Below, one piece after another: positions 32,276 through 42,199 of a stretch of DNA of 42,949 bases (position 1 is its first letter; the number at the start of each line of letters is the position of its first letter). The translations under genes and the position numbers were made by a program. Source of the stretch: Lachnospiraceae bacterium (GTDB taxonomy: Bacteria; Bacillota; Clostridia; Lachnospirales; Lachnospiraceae); contig JAFOVD010000045.1 of assembly GCA_017392525.1 (NCBI GenBank), forward strand, positions 1 to 42,949, read 5' to 3'. The notes beneath the pieces were generated by a model. That model did not search any database. It was not told the origin of the DNA and was given only the letters and a program-made list of their open reading frames with translations.

Positions 32276-34207
32276 ATGGCTAAGAAAGAAGTTTATGATG
32301 AGAGCAGCATATCTGTATTAGAAGGATTGGAAGCAGTTCGAAAAAGACCGGGTATGTATATTGGTTCTGTGTCTACGAAGGGACTTAATCATTGTATCTA
32401 TGAAATCGTAGACAACTCTGTAGATGAGCATTTGGCGGGCTTTTGTACAGAAATCCATGTAACTCTTGAGGCTAATGGATCATGTACAGTTGAAGATAAT
32501 GGACGTGGAATCCCGGTTGGATTACACGCAAAGGGAATCCCTGCAGAACGAGTTGTATTAACAACACTACATGCAGGTGGTAAGTTTGATGATAGTGCAT
32601 ATAAGACAAGTGGTGGCCTTCACGGTGTAGGTTCTTCTGCAGTTAATGCGTTATCTACATATCTTGATATAGAGATTTCCAGAGATGGATATATTCACCA
32701 TGACCGTTTTGAACAGGGACGTCCTGTAGAGCAGTTGGTGAATGGTTTGCTTCCAACACTTGGAAAGACAAAAAAGACAGGAACAAAGATTAATTTCTTG
32801 CCAGATCCAGAGATTTTCGAAAAGACAAGATTTAAGGAAGATGAGATTAAGAGCCGTCTTCATGAGACTGCCTATTTGAATCCAAATCTTACGATTATTT
32901 ATGATGATCTTCGAACAGATAAATTAGAAGCTCCGGAACATATTGTTTATCATGAGCCAGAGGGTATTATTGGATTTGTCAAAGCAATTAATAAGAATGC
33001 TGAGCCAATTCATGATGTCATTTATTTTGAAGGAGAAGCAGATAATATCCAGGTTCAGGTTGCATTCCAGTATGTGAATGAATTTCATGAAAATATTCTT
33101 GGTTTCTGTAATAACATCTATAACTCAGAGGGTGGTACACATATTACAGGTTTCAAGACAACATTTACATCGATTATGAATAGTTATGCCCGTGAACTTG
33201 GCGTTTTAAAAGATAAGGATCCAAACTTTACAGGTGCAGATGTTCGAAATGGTATGACTGCTGTAATTTCAGTGAAACATCCGGATCCTAGATTTGAAGG
33301 TCAGACAAAGACAAAACTTGATAATCAGGATGCTTCAAAAGCAACATCAAAAGTTACAAGTGATGAAATTCCTCTGTATTTTGATAGAAATGTTGAGATT
33401 TTAAAGAATGTTCTTAGTTGTGCAGAAAAGGCTGCAAAAATTCGTAAAACAGAAGAGAGAGCAAAGACAAATCTGTTAACAAAGCAGAAGTTTTCTTTTG
33501 ATTCCAATGGTAAACTTGCGAATTGTGAAAGTAGAGATGCTAAGAAGTGTGAAATCTTCATTGTCGAGGGAGATTCTGCCGGCGGTTCTGCAAAGACTGC
33601 CAGAGATCGTATGTATCAGGCAATTTTACCTATTCGAGGTAAGATTTTAAATGTTGAAAAGGCTTCAATTGATAAAGTCCTTGCTAATGCTGAAATTAAA
33701 ACAATGATTAATGCATTTGGATGTGGTTTCTCAGAAGGATATGGAAATGATTTTGACATTTCTAAGCTTCGATATGACAAGATTATTATCATGGCCGATG
33801 CCGATGTGGATGGTGCGCATATTGCCACATTGCTGTTGACATTATTCTATCGTTTCATGCCGGAATTGATTTACGAAGGTCATGTTTATATTGCCATGCC
33901 ACCTCTTTATAAGGCGATGCCTCAGCGTGGCGAAGAAGAATATTTATACGATGATGAAGCATTGGAAAAGTATCGTAAAACCCATAAAGGAAAATTTACA
34001 TTGCAGAGATATAAGGGTCTTGGAGAAATGGATGCAGAACAGCTGTGGGAAACAACTTTGGATCCTGAGAGACGAATGCTTCGTAAGGTTGAAATTGAAG
34101 ATGGACGTATGGCATCAGATGTTACCGAACTTCTGATGGGTAATGATGTTCCACCAAGGCGTGAATTTATCCATTCTCATGCTAGAGATGCGGAATTGGA
34201 TGTATAG
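32276..34207 (+). CDS. Type IIA DNA topoisomerase, B subunit (GyrB/ParE family)
   Basis: ATPase and TOPRIM subunit. GHKL ATPase: EIVDNSVDEHLAGF, DNGRGIPVG and GGLHGVGSSAVNAL. TOPRIM: EGDSAGGSAK (near residue 431), LPIRGKILNVEKA, DADVDGAHI, then QRYKGLGEMDAEQLWETTLDP near the end. At 643 residues it lacks the long insertion of proteobacterial GyrB. LNVEKA is more GyrB-like than ParE-like, yet its partner A subunit lacks the gyrase hallmark, so I leave gyrase versus topoisomerase IV open. It is not next to dnaA/recF, which suggests it may be a second type IIA enzyme of the cell. Confidence 0.93.
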   Translation: MAKKEVYDESSISVLEGLEAVRKRPGMYIGSVSTKGLNHCIYEIVDNSVDEHLAGFCTEIHVTLEANGSCTVEDNGRGIPVGLHAKGIPAERVVLTTLHAGGKFDDSAYKTSGGLHGVGSSAVNALSTYLDIEISRDGYIHHDRFEQGRPVEQLVNGLLPTLGKTKKTGTKINFLPDPEIFEKTRFKEDEIKSRLHETAYLNPNLTIIYDDLRTDKLEAPEHIVYHEPEGIIGFVKAINKNAEPIHDVIYFEGEADNIQVQVAFQYVNEFHENILGFCNNIYNSEGGTHITGFKTTFTSIMNSYARELGVLKDKDPNFTGADVRNGMTAVISVKHPDPRFEGQTKTKLDNQDASKATSKVTSDEIPLYFDRNVEILKNVLSCAEKAAKIRKTEERAKTNLLTKQKFSFDSNGKLANCESRDAKKCEIFIVEGDSAGGSAKTARDRMYQAILPIRGKILNVEKASIDKVLANAEIKTMINAFGCGFSEGYGNDFDISKLRYDKIIIMADADVDGAHIATLLLTLFYRFMPELIYEGHVYIAMPPLYKAMPQRGEEEYLYDDEALEKYRKTHKGKFTLQRYKGLGEMDAEQLWETTLDPERRMLRKVEIEDGRMASDVTELLMGNDVPPRREFIHSHARDAELDV

Positions 34208-34222
34208 TGTTAGGAGTGTTTT

Positions 34223-36457
34223 ATGGTTAAAGATAGATTGATTCAGACTGAATATTCTGAAATCATGCAGAAATCATATATTGATTACGCGATGAGCGTT
34301 ATTGTTGCTAGAGCTTTGCCGGATGTTCGTGATGGTTTAAAGCCGGTTCAGCGACGTACCCTTTATGATATGTATGAGTTGGGAATTCGTTATGATAAGC
34401 CATATCGAAAGTCAGCTCGTATTGTTGGTGATACAATGGGTAAGTATCATCCACATGGGGATAGTTCTATTTACGGTGCGCTGGTTGTTTTGGCACAGGA
34501 TTTTAAAATGGGTTTACCACTGGTAGACGGTCACGGTAACTTCGGTTCTATTGAAGGTGATGGCGCGGCTGCCATGCGATATACAGAGGCTCGGTTAAAG
34601 AAGATTACACAGGAAGTATATCTTCGGGATTTGGACAAGGATGTAGTATCTTTTCTTCCAAATTTCGATGAGACGGAAAAGGAACCGGAGGTGCTTCCGG
34701 TACGTGTTCCAAATCTTCTTGTAAATGGTGCAGAAGGTATTGCGGTTGGTATGGCAACATCTATTCCTACACATAATCTTGGAGAAGTAATTGATGGCGT
34801 TATTGCATATATGAAAAATCCGGATATGTCTACAGATGAGATGATGGAATATATTCCTGGACCGGATTTCCCGACAGGTGGAATCGTAACCAATAAAGAT
34901 GATTTGAAACAGATATATGCGACCGGCGTTGGTAAGATTAAGCTTCGCGGCAAGGTGGAAATTGAAAAATTAAAAGGCGGAAAACAGGCTATTGTAATTA
35001 CTGAAATTCCATATACCATGATCGGTGCCAATATCGGTAAGTTTTTAAATGATATTTACAGTCTTGTAGAAACACATAAGACAAATGATATAACCGATAT
35101 TTCCAATATGTCATCAAAAGAGGGAATTCGTATTGTTGTCGAGCTGAAGAAGGGTGCAGATGCAGAAAATGTCTGCAATCTTTTATACAAGAAGACACGT
35201 CTGGAGGATACTTTTGGCGTAAATATGCTTGCGGTATGCGACGGAAGACCGGAAACACTTGGTATCGTCCCGATGATTCGTCATCATGTTAATTTCCAGT
35301 TTGAACTTGCAACTAAGAAATATACAACTCTGCTGAAAAAGGAACAGGATAAGAAAGAAATCCAGGAAGGCTTAATTAAAGCATGTGATGTAATCGATTT
35401 AATAATTGAGATTCTTAGAGGAAGTAAGAATGTTAAAGACGCTAAGGACTGCTTAATCAACGGAAATGTTGACGCTATTCATTTCAAGTCTGAGAAGTCT
35501 CGTGAAGATGCTAAGGAACTTTGTTTTACAGAAAATCAGGCAACTGCAATTCTGGAAATGAGATTACATCGTTTAATAGGTTTAGAGATTGAAGCTCTGA
35601 AGAAGGAATTTGACGAGACAGTTAAGAATATTAAGGATTACACAGATATTCTTGAAAATCGCAGCTCTATGGCTAGAGTTATTATGAAGGACTTACAGAG
35701 CATTAAAAAGGAATTTGCAGTACCTCGAAAGACGGTAATTGACAATGTTGCAGAAGCGGTTGTTGAGGAAAAACCGATTGAAGAAGAGGATGTCGTTGTT
35801 CTTCTGGATAAATTTGCCTATGCAAGAGTTGTAGACAAGGCTACATATGAGAGAAATAAAGAAGCTGCCGATAGCGAAAGTAAGAAGATCATCTGCTGTA
35901 AGAATCTGGATAAACTGGGTGTATTTACCAGTCAGGGCCAGATGCACCTGATTAAGGTACTTGATTTACCTATGGGTAAGTTTAGAGATAAGGGTATTCC
36001 AATTGATAATGTAAGTAACTACGATACCCGTAAAGAAGATGTTATGCTTATTGATGCACTTCAGAATATGAAGGATAAAAAGCTGTTATTTGCCACATCG
36101 ACAGGTATGGTAAAGGTAGTTGACGGTGGTTTATTTGATGTATCCAAGAGAACGACAGCTGCAACGAAATTAACAGACGGCGATAAGGTGCTTTGTGTTG
36201 GTATACTGGATGAAGGTGATAACGTTGTTATGTATTCCAAGAATCAGTATTTCCTTCGCATTGATGGAGCCGATATTCCAGAGAAGAAGAAGGTTGCCGT
36301 TGGTGTGCGTGGTATTCGCTTGGAAGATGGCGATTTATTAAAGGGCGTATGCATCTTAAAGCCTGGAGATAATCCAACTGTAAAAGTTAAGAGCAAGAGC
36401 GTTCAGTTGGGACGTCTGCATGTACAGTCTCGTGACACAAAGGGTGTTAAGAAATAA
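34223..36457 (+). CDS. Type IIA DNA topoisomerase, A subunit (GyrA/ParC family), without GyrA box
   Basis: DNA breakage-reunion subunit, 744 residues. The N-terminal winged helix has GLKPVQRRTLYDMYELGI, KYHPHGDSSIYGALV and catalytic Tyr120 in AAAMRYTEARL. The C-terminal beta-pinwheel (about 515-744) contains no recognisable QRRGGKG GyrA box, the element needed for negative supercoiling by gyrase. PVQRR (not PVHRR) is also more ParC-like. At the quinolone site, Ser81 is kept but the usual Asp/Glu four residues on is Gly85. It starts 15 bases after the B subunit. Best call: ParC-like or second-gyrase A subunit. Confidence 0.92.
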   Translation: MVKDRLIQTEYSEIMQKSYIDYAMSVIVARALPDVRDGLKPVQRRTLYDMYELGIRYDKPYRKSARIVGDTMGKYHPHGDSSIYGALVVLAQDFKMGLPLVDGHGNFGSIEGDGAAAMRYTEARLKKITQEVYLRDLDKDVVSFLPNFDETEKEPEVLPVRVPNLLVNGAEGIAVGMATSIPTHNLGEVIDGVIAYMKNPDMSTDEMMEYIPGPDFPTGGIVTNKDDLKQIYATGVGKIKLRGKVEIEKLKGGKQAIVITEIPYTMIGANIGKFLNDIYSLVETHKTNDITDISNMSSKEGIRIVVELKKGADAENVCNLLYKKTRLEDTFGVNMLAVCDGRPETLGIVPMIRHHVNFQFELATKKYTTLLKKEQDKKEIQEGLIKACDVIDLIIEILRGSKNVKDAKDCLINGNVDAIHFKSEKSREDAKELCFTENQATAILEMRLHRLIGLEIEALKKEFDETVKNIKDYTDILENRSSMARVIMKDLQSIKKEFAVPRKTVIDNVAEAVVEEKPIEEEDVVVLLDKFAYARVVDKATYERNKEAADSESKKIICCKNLDKLGVFTSQGQMHLIKVLDLPMGKFRDKGIPIDNVSNYDTRKEDVMLIDALQNMKDKKLLFATSTGMVKVVDGGLFDVSKRTTAATKLTDGDKVLCVGILDEGDNVVMYSKNQYFLRIDGADIPEKKKVAVGVRGIRLEDGDLLKGVCILKPGDNPTVKVKSKSVQLGRLHVQSRDTKGVKK

Positions 36458-36472
36458 ATAGGAGAATTGGAA

Positions 36473-37129
36473 ATGAATCGTAAATTTCATATTAATCGTC
36501 TTTTCCAAATTTTATATCCATTGCTTGTATATTTTTCGATATATCAGGCAATGGATTTCCTGTTTTTACTTTTGATAGGCTCCATAGTCGGACCGTTGAC
36601 CTGTCTTATGCTTTCTGCAGCAGTTACATTGATACCGATTTATCATATATACAGACAGGCGCCGATTGTAAAAGCGGAAAAGTGGTTTTGTAAAGAGGAT
36701 TTGCTGACGGATATTCTGGGAATCTTTTTTGTGATTTTTCTTGGTGTGGGATTAAATGTATTGGTATCTACATTTTCTTTACTTCCGGAATCTGCAGGCT
36801 ATGAAAATGCAACAAAGGTTTTATATTCCGGTGGTATTGTAGTAAAAATTTTATGTAATGTTATTTTTGTTCCGATTCTTGAGGAACTTCTTTATCGTGG
36901 AATTATTGCTGGACAACTGGAAGTAATATATAAAAACAAAAATATTGCGATTATAGTTAGTGCTGTACTTTTTGGTATACTGCATTTTAATGTGGTACAA
37001 TTTATATATGCATGTATTTGTGGTTTTGCACTTGCATATATTTATCTTAGGAATCATAAAATTTGGGTTCCTATTGCAGCTCATGGACTGACAAATTTTA
37101 TTGTGGTTATGTATACCACTTTTAATTAA
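36473..37129 (+). CDS. CPBP-family intramembrane metalloprotease
   Basis: 218-residue, largely hydrophobic protein of the Abi/CAAX-protease (CPBP) family. Motif 1 EELLYR (Glu137, Glu138, Arg142), motif 2 FGILHF (His171) and motif 3 VPIAAHGLTNF (His204, Asn208) are complete, so it is predicted active. I chose ATG 36473 (AGGAG 8 bases upstream) over a TTG at 36467. Family members act in prenyl-protein processing, bacteriocin self-immunity or as membrane proteases; nothing here tells which. Its stop overlaps the alternative start of the next gene. Confidence 0.9.
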   Translation: MNRKFHINRLFQILYPLLVYFSIYQAMDFLFLLLIGSIVGPLTCLMLSAAVTLIPIYHIYRQAPIVKAEKWFCKEDLLTDILGIFFVIFLGVGLNVLVSTFSLLPESAGYENATKVLYSGGIVVKILCNVIFVPILEELLYRGIIAGQLEVIYKNKNIAIIVSAVLFGILHFNVVQFIYACICGFALAYIYLRNHKIWVPIAAHGLTNFIVVMYTTFN

Positions 37130-37140
37130 TGGGGGTATTT

Positions 37141-37812
37141 ATGAAAAAAGGAAAAGAAAAGCAAAATTTTAATTTATCAGGAGTACTGGCTGCGGTACTT
37201 CTGTTTTTGTTATTAGGAATTATTGGCGGATGTATGCTTTTTGTACCGGAAATGAAATTGATATATTTCTGTTATGTTGTAGGTGGAGTTTTTTTGGCCT
37301 ATGGTACATTGCTTTTTATTCGCTATTTTGCAAAGAAAGAATATGAACTTGTATCAAATTATGATTTTTCTGCAGGGTTGTTAATTTTGATTTTAGGAAT
37401 GTTGACACTTATTCGCGCGGAAGAGGTTACAGGTATTATTTCGGTTTATCTTGGAATAATGGTTTTGGTGGAAGGTATCATTCTGTTACAGCATACAATT
37501 CAAATAAAAAATATGCAGGGGATTTGGTGGGTAACTCTGGTTTTATCTACTATTATGATTCTTTTTTCGTTTTTGGTTCTTCTTAATATACAGGATTTTA
37601 TGAAGGATTATTCCGGATTCTTTTTTGGCTTTTTATTTGTTATAGGAATCCTGGGAATCATTTCCCAAATACTTGTTGCAGTTCGTACAGTTAGATATCG
37701 AAAAGCGGAAGACTTAAAGCAGGAAGAACTACTGGAAGAAATTGACGATTTGCCTGGCGAAAAGGAAGAAGAGATACCTGTAGAGGATGAAGATAAAGAT
37801 AACATTGGCTGA
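37141..37812 (+). CDS. DUF308/HdeD-like multi-pass membrane protein
   Basis: 223 residues. About six hydrophobic segments occupy residues ~12-185 (for example VLAAVLLFLLLGIIGGCMLFV and AGLLILILGMLTLI), followed by a soluble, strongly acidic tail (EELLEEIDDLPGEKEEEIPVEDEDKD). The internal hairpin repeats resemble DUF308/HdeD-type proteins, whose function outside enterobacterial acid resistance is unknown. ATG 37141 is preferred because GGGGGT ends 4 bases upstream; ATG 37129 overlaps the previous stop. Next gene 15 bases downstream. Confidence 0.75.
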   Translation: MKKGKEKQNFNLSGVLAAVLLFLLLGIIGGCMLFVPEMKLIYFCYVVGGVFLAYGTLLFIRYFAKKEYELVSNYDFSAGLLILILGMLTLIRAEEVTGIISVYLGIMVLVEGIILLQHTIQIKNMQGIWWVTLVLSTIMILFSFLVLLNIQDFMKDYSGFFFGFLFVIGILGIISQILVAVRTVRYRKAEDLKQEELLEEIDDLPGEKEEEIPVEDEDKDNIG

Positions 37813-37827
37813 TTTGGAGAGAATAAT

Positions 37828-39021
37828 ATGGCAAACATAAATGATTATTTGGATTGGCGTGGAGATATTCCCTTTTCTGTAGATCCGTTTAATGAAGTAG
37901 ATAATTTGGTTTTATCAGCGCTTGTCTATTCTCACTTTGGAGGACTGGTTCCGGGACCGGAGTGTAAACATTCAATATCTATGCAGAAACTCCATGAACA
38001 GTTTTTTAAAAAACACAAGGATGAAGAGTTTGAAAATGCATCAGAATCCGCGTATATAGCTCCTTTATTACTTCATAAACTGGTTACTTCTCCGCGTTTT
38101 CATGACGTAAAGATGACAGGATATTTAAGTCATACGGATGAAGAAACACAGGTACAGTTTGCCTGTATGACATTTTTGCTTCCTGACGGTACAAACTATG
38201 TCGCCTTTCGTGGAACAGATCATACACTTGTGGGCTGGAAAGAAGACTTTAATATGAGTTTTTTGTATCGTACCCCCGGACAGGTTATGGCAGCTGATTA
38301 CTTGAATAAGAATTTTAAGTTTACCCGTAGAAAATTACGACTGGGTGGTCATTCAAAAGGTGGTAATCTTGCTGTTTATGCCGGCGCATTTTGTAATTCG
38401 ACGATTCAGAAGAAGATTATTGGAATATATTCTAATGACGGTCCTGGTTTTCGAGAAGAGATTGTATCAGAAAAGTCTTATCAGAAAATCCTGCCTATAA
38501 TTCATAGTATTGTACCAAATCAGACAATAGTTTCTATGCTATTTGAGAGCCCTTTTGAACCTAAAGTTATTTGCAGCTCTGCAGATGGTTTGGCACAGCA
38601 TAATGTGTTTTCTTGGCAGATTGAGAGAAATCATTTCATAGAGGCTACGGGAGGTTTGTCAGATAAGAGCAAAATGTTTCAAAAGACCTTTCAAGGATGG
38701 ATATCTGAGCTGGATATGGAGAAAAGACAGATTTTCGTTGATGAGCTTTTTGGATTATTGGCATCGAAACAAAGAGAGGGCGTTCTGACGATTGATGATT
38801 TGCTGACAAATCCTACTCAGACAATTACGATTTTGTCTAAGAATATTGGAGAAGTAAAAGATGAGCATCAGGAACTCTTTAAAGAGGTTCTCTATAAATT
38901 GGTGATTTCCGGTAAAGATACCATGAAAGACTCTTTTTTTGATACGGTTTCGAAAAACGGCACAAGGCTTCTTAAAAATGCCCGTGGAGGAAAGAAACGT
39001 AATGATAAAAAGAAAAAATAA
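37828..39021 (+). CDS. Mbeg1-like (DUF2974) alpha/beta-hydrolase-fold protein
   Basis: 397 residues. The lipase-type nucleophile elbow is GGHSKGGN (Ser176), preceded by the NYVAFRGTD strand motif (about 123-131) typical of lipase class 3 folds, and NDGPGFREE follows. These features match the Mbeg1-like/DUF2974 family, widespread in Clostridia. No signal peptide is seen, so it is probably cytoplasmic. The C-terminus is strongly basic (ARGGKKRNDKKKK), possibly for nucleic-acid or membrane contact. It ends a three-gene run with the CPBP and DUF308-like membrane proteins. Substrate unknown. Confidence 0.88.
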   Translation: MANINDYLDWRGDIPFSVDPFNEVDNLVLSALVYSHFGGLVPGPECKHSISMQKLHEQFFKKHKDEEFENASESAYIAPLLLHKLVTSPRFHDVKMTGYLSHTDEETQVQFACMTFLLPDGTNYVAFRGTDHTLVGWKEDFNMSFLYRTPGQVMAADYLNKNFKFTRRKLRLGGHSKGGNLAVYAGAFCNSTIQKKIIGIYSNDGPGFREEIVSEKSYQKILPIIHSIVPNQTIVSMLFESPFEPKVICSSADGLAQHNVFSWQIERNHFIEATGGLSDKSKMFQKTFQGWISELDMEKRQIFVDELFGLLASKQREGVLTIDDLLTNPTQTITILSKNIGEVKDEHQELFKEVLYKLVISGKDTMKDSFFDTVSKNGTRLLKNARGGKKRNDKKKK

Positions 39022-39076
39022 AATGAAAAAATGAGCTAATAGATAGAAAAAAAGAGTATACAGGAGAAAACAATAG

Positions 39077-39129
39077 GATTCTACCGGATTTTGCTACGCG
39101 CACAGTCTTGCATCAATATCGGTAGAATC
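39077..39129 (+). repeat. 10-bp perfect inverted repeat enclosing the groES promoter -35 element
   Basis: GATTCTACCG (39077-39086) and CGGTAGAATC (39120-39129) are separated by 33 bases. The -35 hexamer lies inside and the right arm ends one base before the -10. Either a regulatory-protein site pair or a long-loop hairpin ending the upstream transcript; the following sequence, TTATTATAT, is a poor T-run. Confidence 0.65.
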
Positions 39130-39136
39130 TTATTAT
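39108..39136 (+). promoter_or_regulatory. Sigma-A promoter of groES-groEL
   Basis: TTGCAT (39108-39113), a 17-base spacer and TATTAT (39131-39136), just upstream of the CIRCE element. The 190-base gap 39022-39211 contains this promoter, CIRCE and the inverted repeat 39077-39129; the first ~50 bases are A-rich with no feature seen. Confidence 0.75.
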
Positions 39137-39147
39137 ATGACTATCGG

Positions 39148-39174
39148 TTAGCACTCCATTTAATTGAGTGCTAA
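39148..39174 (+). promoter_or_regulatory. CIRCE element (HrcA operator)
   Basis: TTAGCACTC, 9-base spacer, GAGTGCTAA: an exact match to the CIRCE consensus, extendable by one G/C pair on each side. It lies over the expected transcription start of groES. HrcA repression relieved on heat stress is established for this element; hrcA itself is not in the window. Confidence 0.98.
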
Positions 39175-39211
39175 CAACAGAAAGAAGATTATAAAAGGAG
39201 GCATATATATT

Positions 39212-39496
39212 ATGAAATTAGTACCTTTACAGGATCGAGTTGTTTTAAAGCAGTTAGAGGCAGAAGAGACAACAAAGTCTGGTATTATTCTTACAAGTTC
39301 AGCGCAGGAGAAGCCACAGCAGGCTGAAATCGTTGCTGTTGGACCTGGTGGGGTTGTAAATGGAAATGAAGTTAAGATGAATGTTCAGGTTGGTCAGAAG
39401 GTAATCTATTCCAAGTATGCTGGAACAGATGTTAAGCTTGATGACGAAGAATATATTATTGTAAAGCAGGATGATATTCTTGCAATTGTAGAATAA
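39212..39496 (+). CDS. groES: Co-chaperonin GroES
   Basis: 94-residue lid of the GroEL chamber. Canonical MKLVPLQDRVVLKQLEAEETTKSGIIL with the mobile loop, then VGPGGVVNG and VGQKVIYSKYAGTDVKLDDEEYIIVKQDDILAIVE. ATG 39212 has AAAGGAGG 10 bases upstream; a longer frame starting at 39164 would run through the CIRCE element and is rejected. groEL follows 21 bases after the stop. Confidence 0.98.
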   Translation: MKLVPLQDRVVLKQLEAEETTKSGIILTSSAQEKPQQAEIVAVGPGGVVNGNEVKMNVQVGQKVIYSKYAGTDVKLDDEEYIIVKQDDILAIVE

Positions 39497-39511
39497 TCGG
39501 GAAGGAAGTAA

Positions 39512-41140
<1,629 letters not shown>

Positions 41141-41156
41141 TTCAATAATGTTTATT

Positions 41157-41187
41157 AGGAGGAGTGATAAGTCACTCCTCCTTTTTT
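41157..41187 (+). terminator. Rho-independent terminator after groEL
   Basis: An 11-bp perfect stem (AGGAGGAGTGA / TCACTCCTCCT) with TAAG loop and six T. Confidence 0.96.
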
Positions 41188-41206
41188 AATGAATGCGCAA
41201 ATTCGA

Positions 41207-41235
41207 TTGTATCAGCTCTTCAAATGTGTTAAAAT
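41207..41235 (+). promoter_or_regulatory. Extended -10 promoter of the degV-purA unit
   Basis: TTGTAT (41207-41212), a 17-base spacer, TGT and TAAAAT (41230-41235), about 58 bases before the DegV start. Confidence 0.65.
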
Positions 41236-41293
41236 CGTCACTGTGTGAGTTGCCGAAAGGTATTTCAGCAAGAATAAGATCGCGAGGGATATT

Positions 41294-42160
41294 ATGAATA
41301 AAGTAGCTATTTTGACTGATAGTAATAGTGGAATTACACAGGGACAGGCAAAGGAATGGGGCGTTTATAGCTTACCAATGCCATTCTATATTGATGGAAC
41401 GCTCTATTACGAGGAGATTGATCTCAGTCAGGAGCAGTTCTATGAGAGATTGACCGGTGGTGCAGAAATTACAACTTCTATGCCTTTGGTTGGTAATTTA
41501 ATTGATAAATGGGAAGAATTATTGGAAGAATACGATGAAGTTGTATATATTCCAATGTCCAGCGGATTGAGCAGTTCTTGCGAAACCGCATATATGTTAT
41601 CACAGGATTATGATGGTCGTATCCAGGTAGTAAATAATCAGCGTATTTCTGTTACACAGAAACTTTCTGTGTGGGAGGCTAAGCAAATGGCTGATCAGGG
41701 TAAGAGTGCAGAAGAGATTAAGGACTTTTTGGAAAACACGAAGTTTGATTCTAGCATTTATATTTCCCTTAGTACACTGGAATATTTGAAAAAGGGTGGA
41801 AGACTTACACCTGCTGTTGCAACGATTGGTTCTTTACTACGAATCAAACCGGTTCTTCAGATTCAGGGTGAAAAGTTAGATTCTTTTGCAAAAGCTCGTA
41901 CTGTTAAACAGTGCAAGCAGATTATGATGGAAGCCATTGAAAAGGATATGGCTCAAAGATTTGATGATCCATCAGGCGAGAATACTATTATTTCCATTGC
42001 TCATTCAAATAATTATGAAGAGGCGCTTCAGTTTAAGGAAGAATTGTTAGAGAAGTGGCCAGGCCATGACATTGTGATTGATCCTCTGTCTCTATCTGTA
42101 TCTTGTCATATCGGACCGGGTTCATTAGCAGTTACTGCTAGTAAGAGACATGAGTTTTAA
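41294..42160 (+). CDS. DegV-family fatty-acid-binding protein
   Basis: 288 residues. Family marks are the N-terminal VAILTDSNSGIT, TTSMPLVGN (lipid carboxylate contact region), IPMSSGLSSSCETAYM, and the second-domain STLEYLKKGGRLTPAVATIGSLLRIKPVLQ. DegV/FakB proteins bind a fatty acid and, in some Firmicutes, present it to the kinase FakA. FakA is not in the window, so a role in exogenous fatty-acid use is an inference from family. The C-terminal HIGPGSLAV is also typical. purA follows after 39 bases with no terminator or promoter seen. Confidence 0.95.
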   Translation: MNKVAILTDSNSGITQGQAKEWGVYSLPMPFYIDGTLYYEEIDLSQEQFYERLTGGAEITTSMPLVGNLIDKWEELLEEYDEVVYIPMSSGLSSSCETAYMLSQDYDGRIQVVNNQRISVTQKLSVWEAKQMADQGKSAEEIKDFLENTKFDSSIYISLSTLEYLKKGGRLTPAVATIGSLLRIKPVLQIQGEKLDSFAKARTVKQCKQIMMEAIEKDMAQRFDDPSGENTIISIAHSNNYEEALQFKEELLEKWPGHDIVIDPLSLSVSCHIGPGSLAVTASKRHEF

Positions 42161-42199
42161 TAATATTTAAGTAATTTTCAAGTAAGAAGGAGAATGATT

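Noticed and set aside
34531-35031. 166-codon open frame on the - strand within the topoisomerase A gene
   Set aside because: Entirely inside a conserved gene, with no ribosome binding site or recognisable motif.
39164-39211. Longer GroES start
   Set aside because: It would translate part of the CIRCE element and add residues absent from the family; ATG 39212 has the better ribosome binding site.
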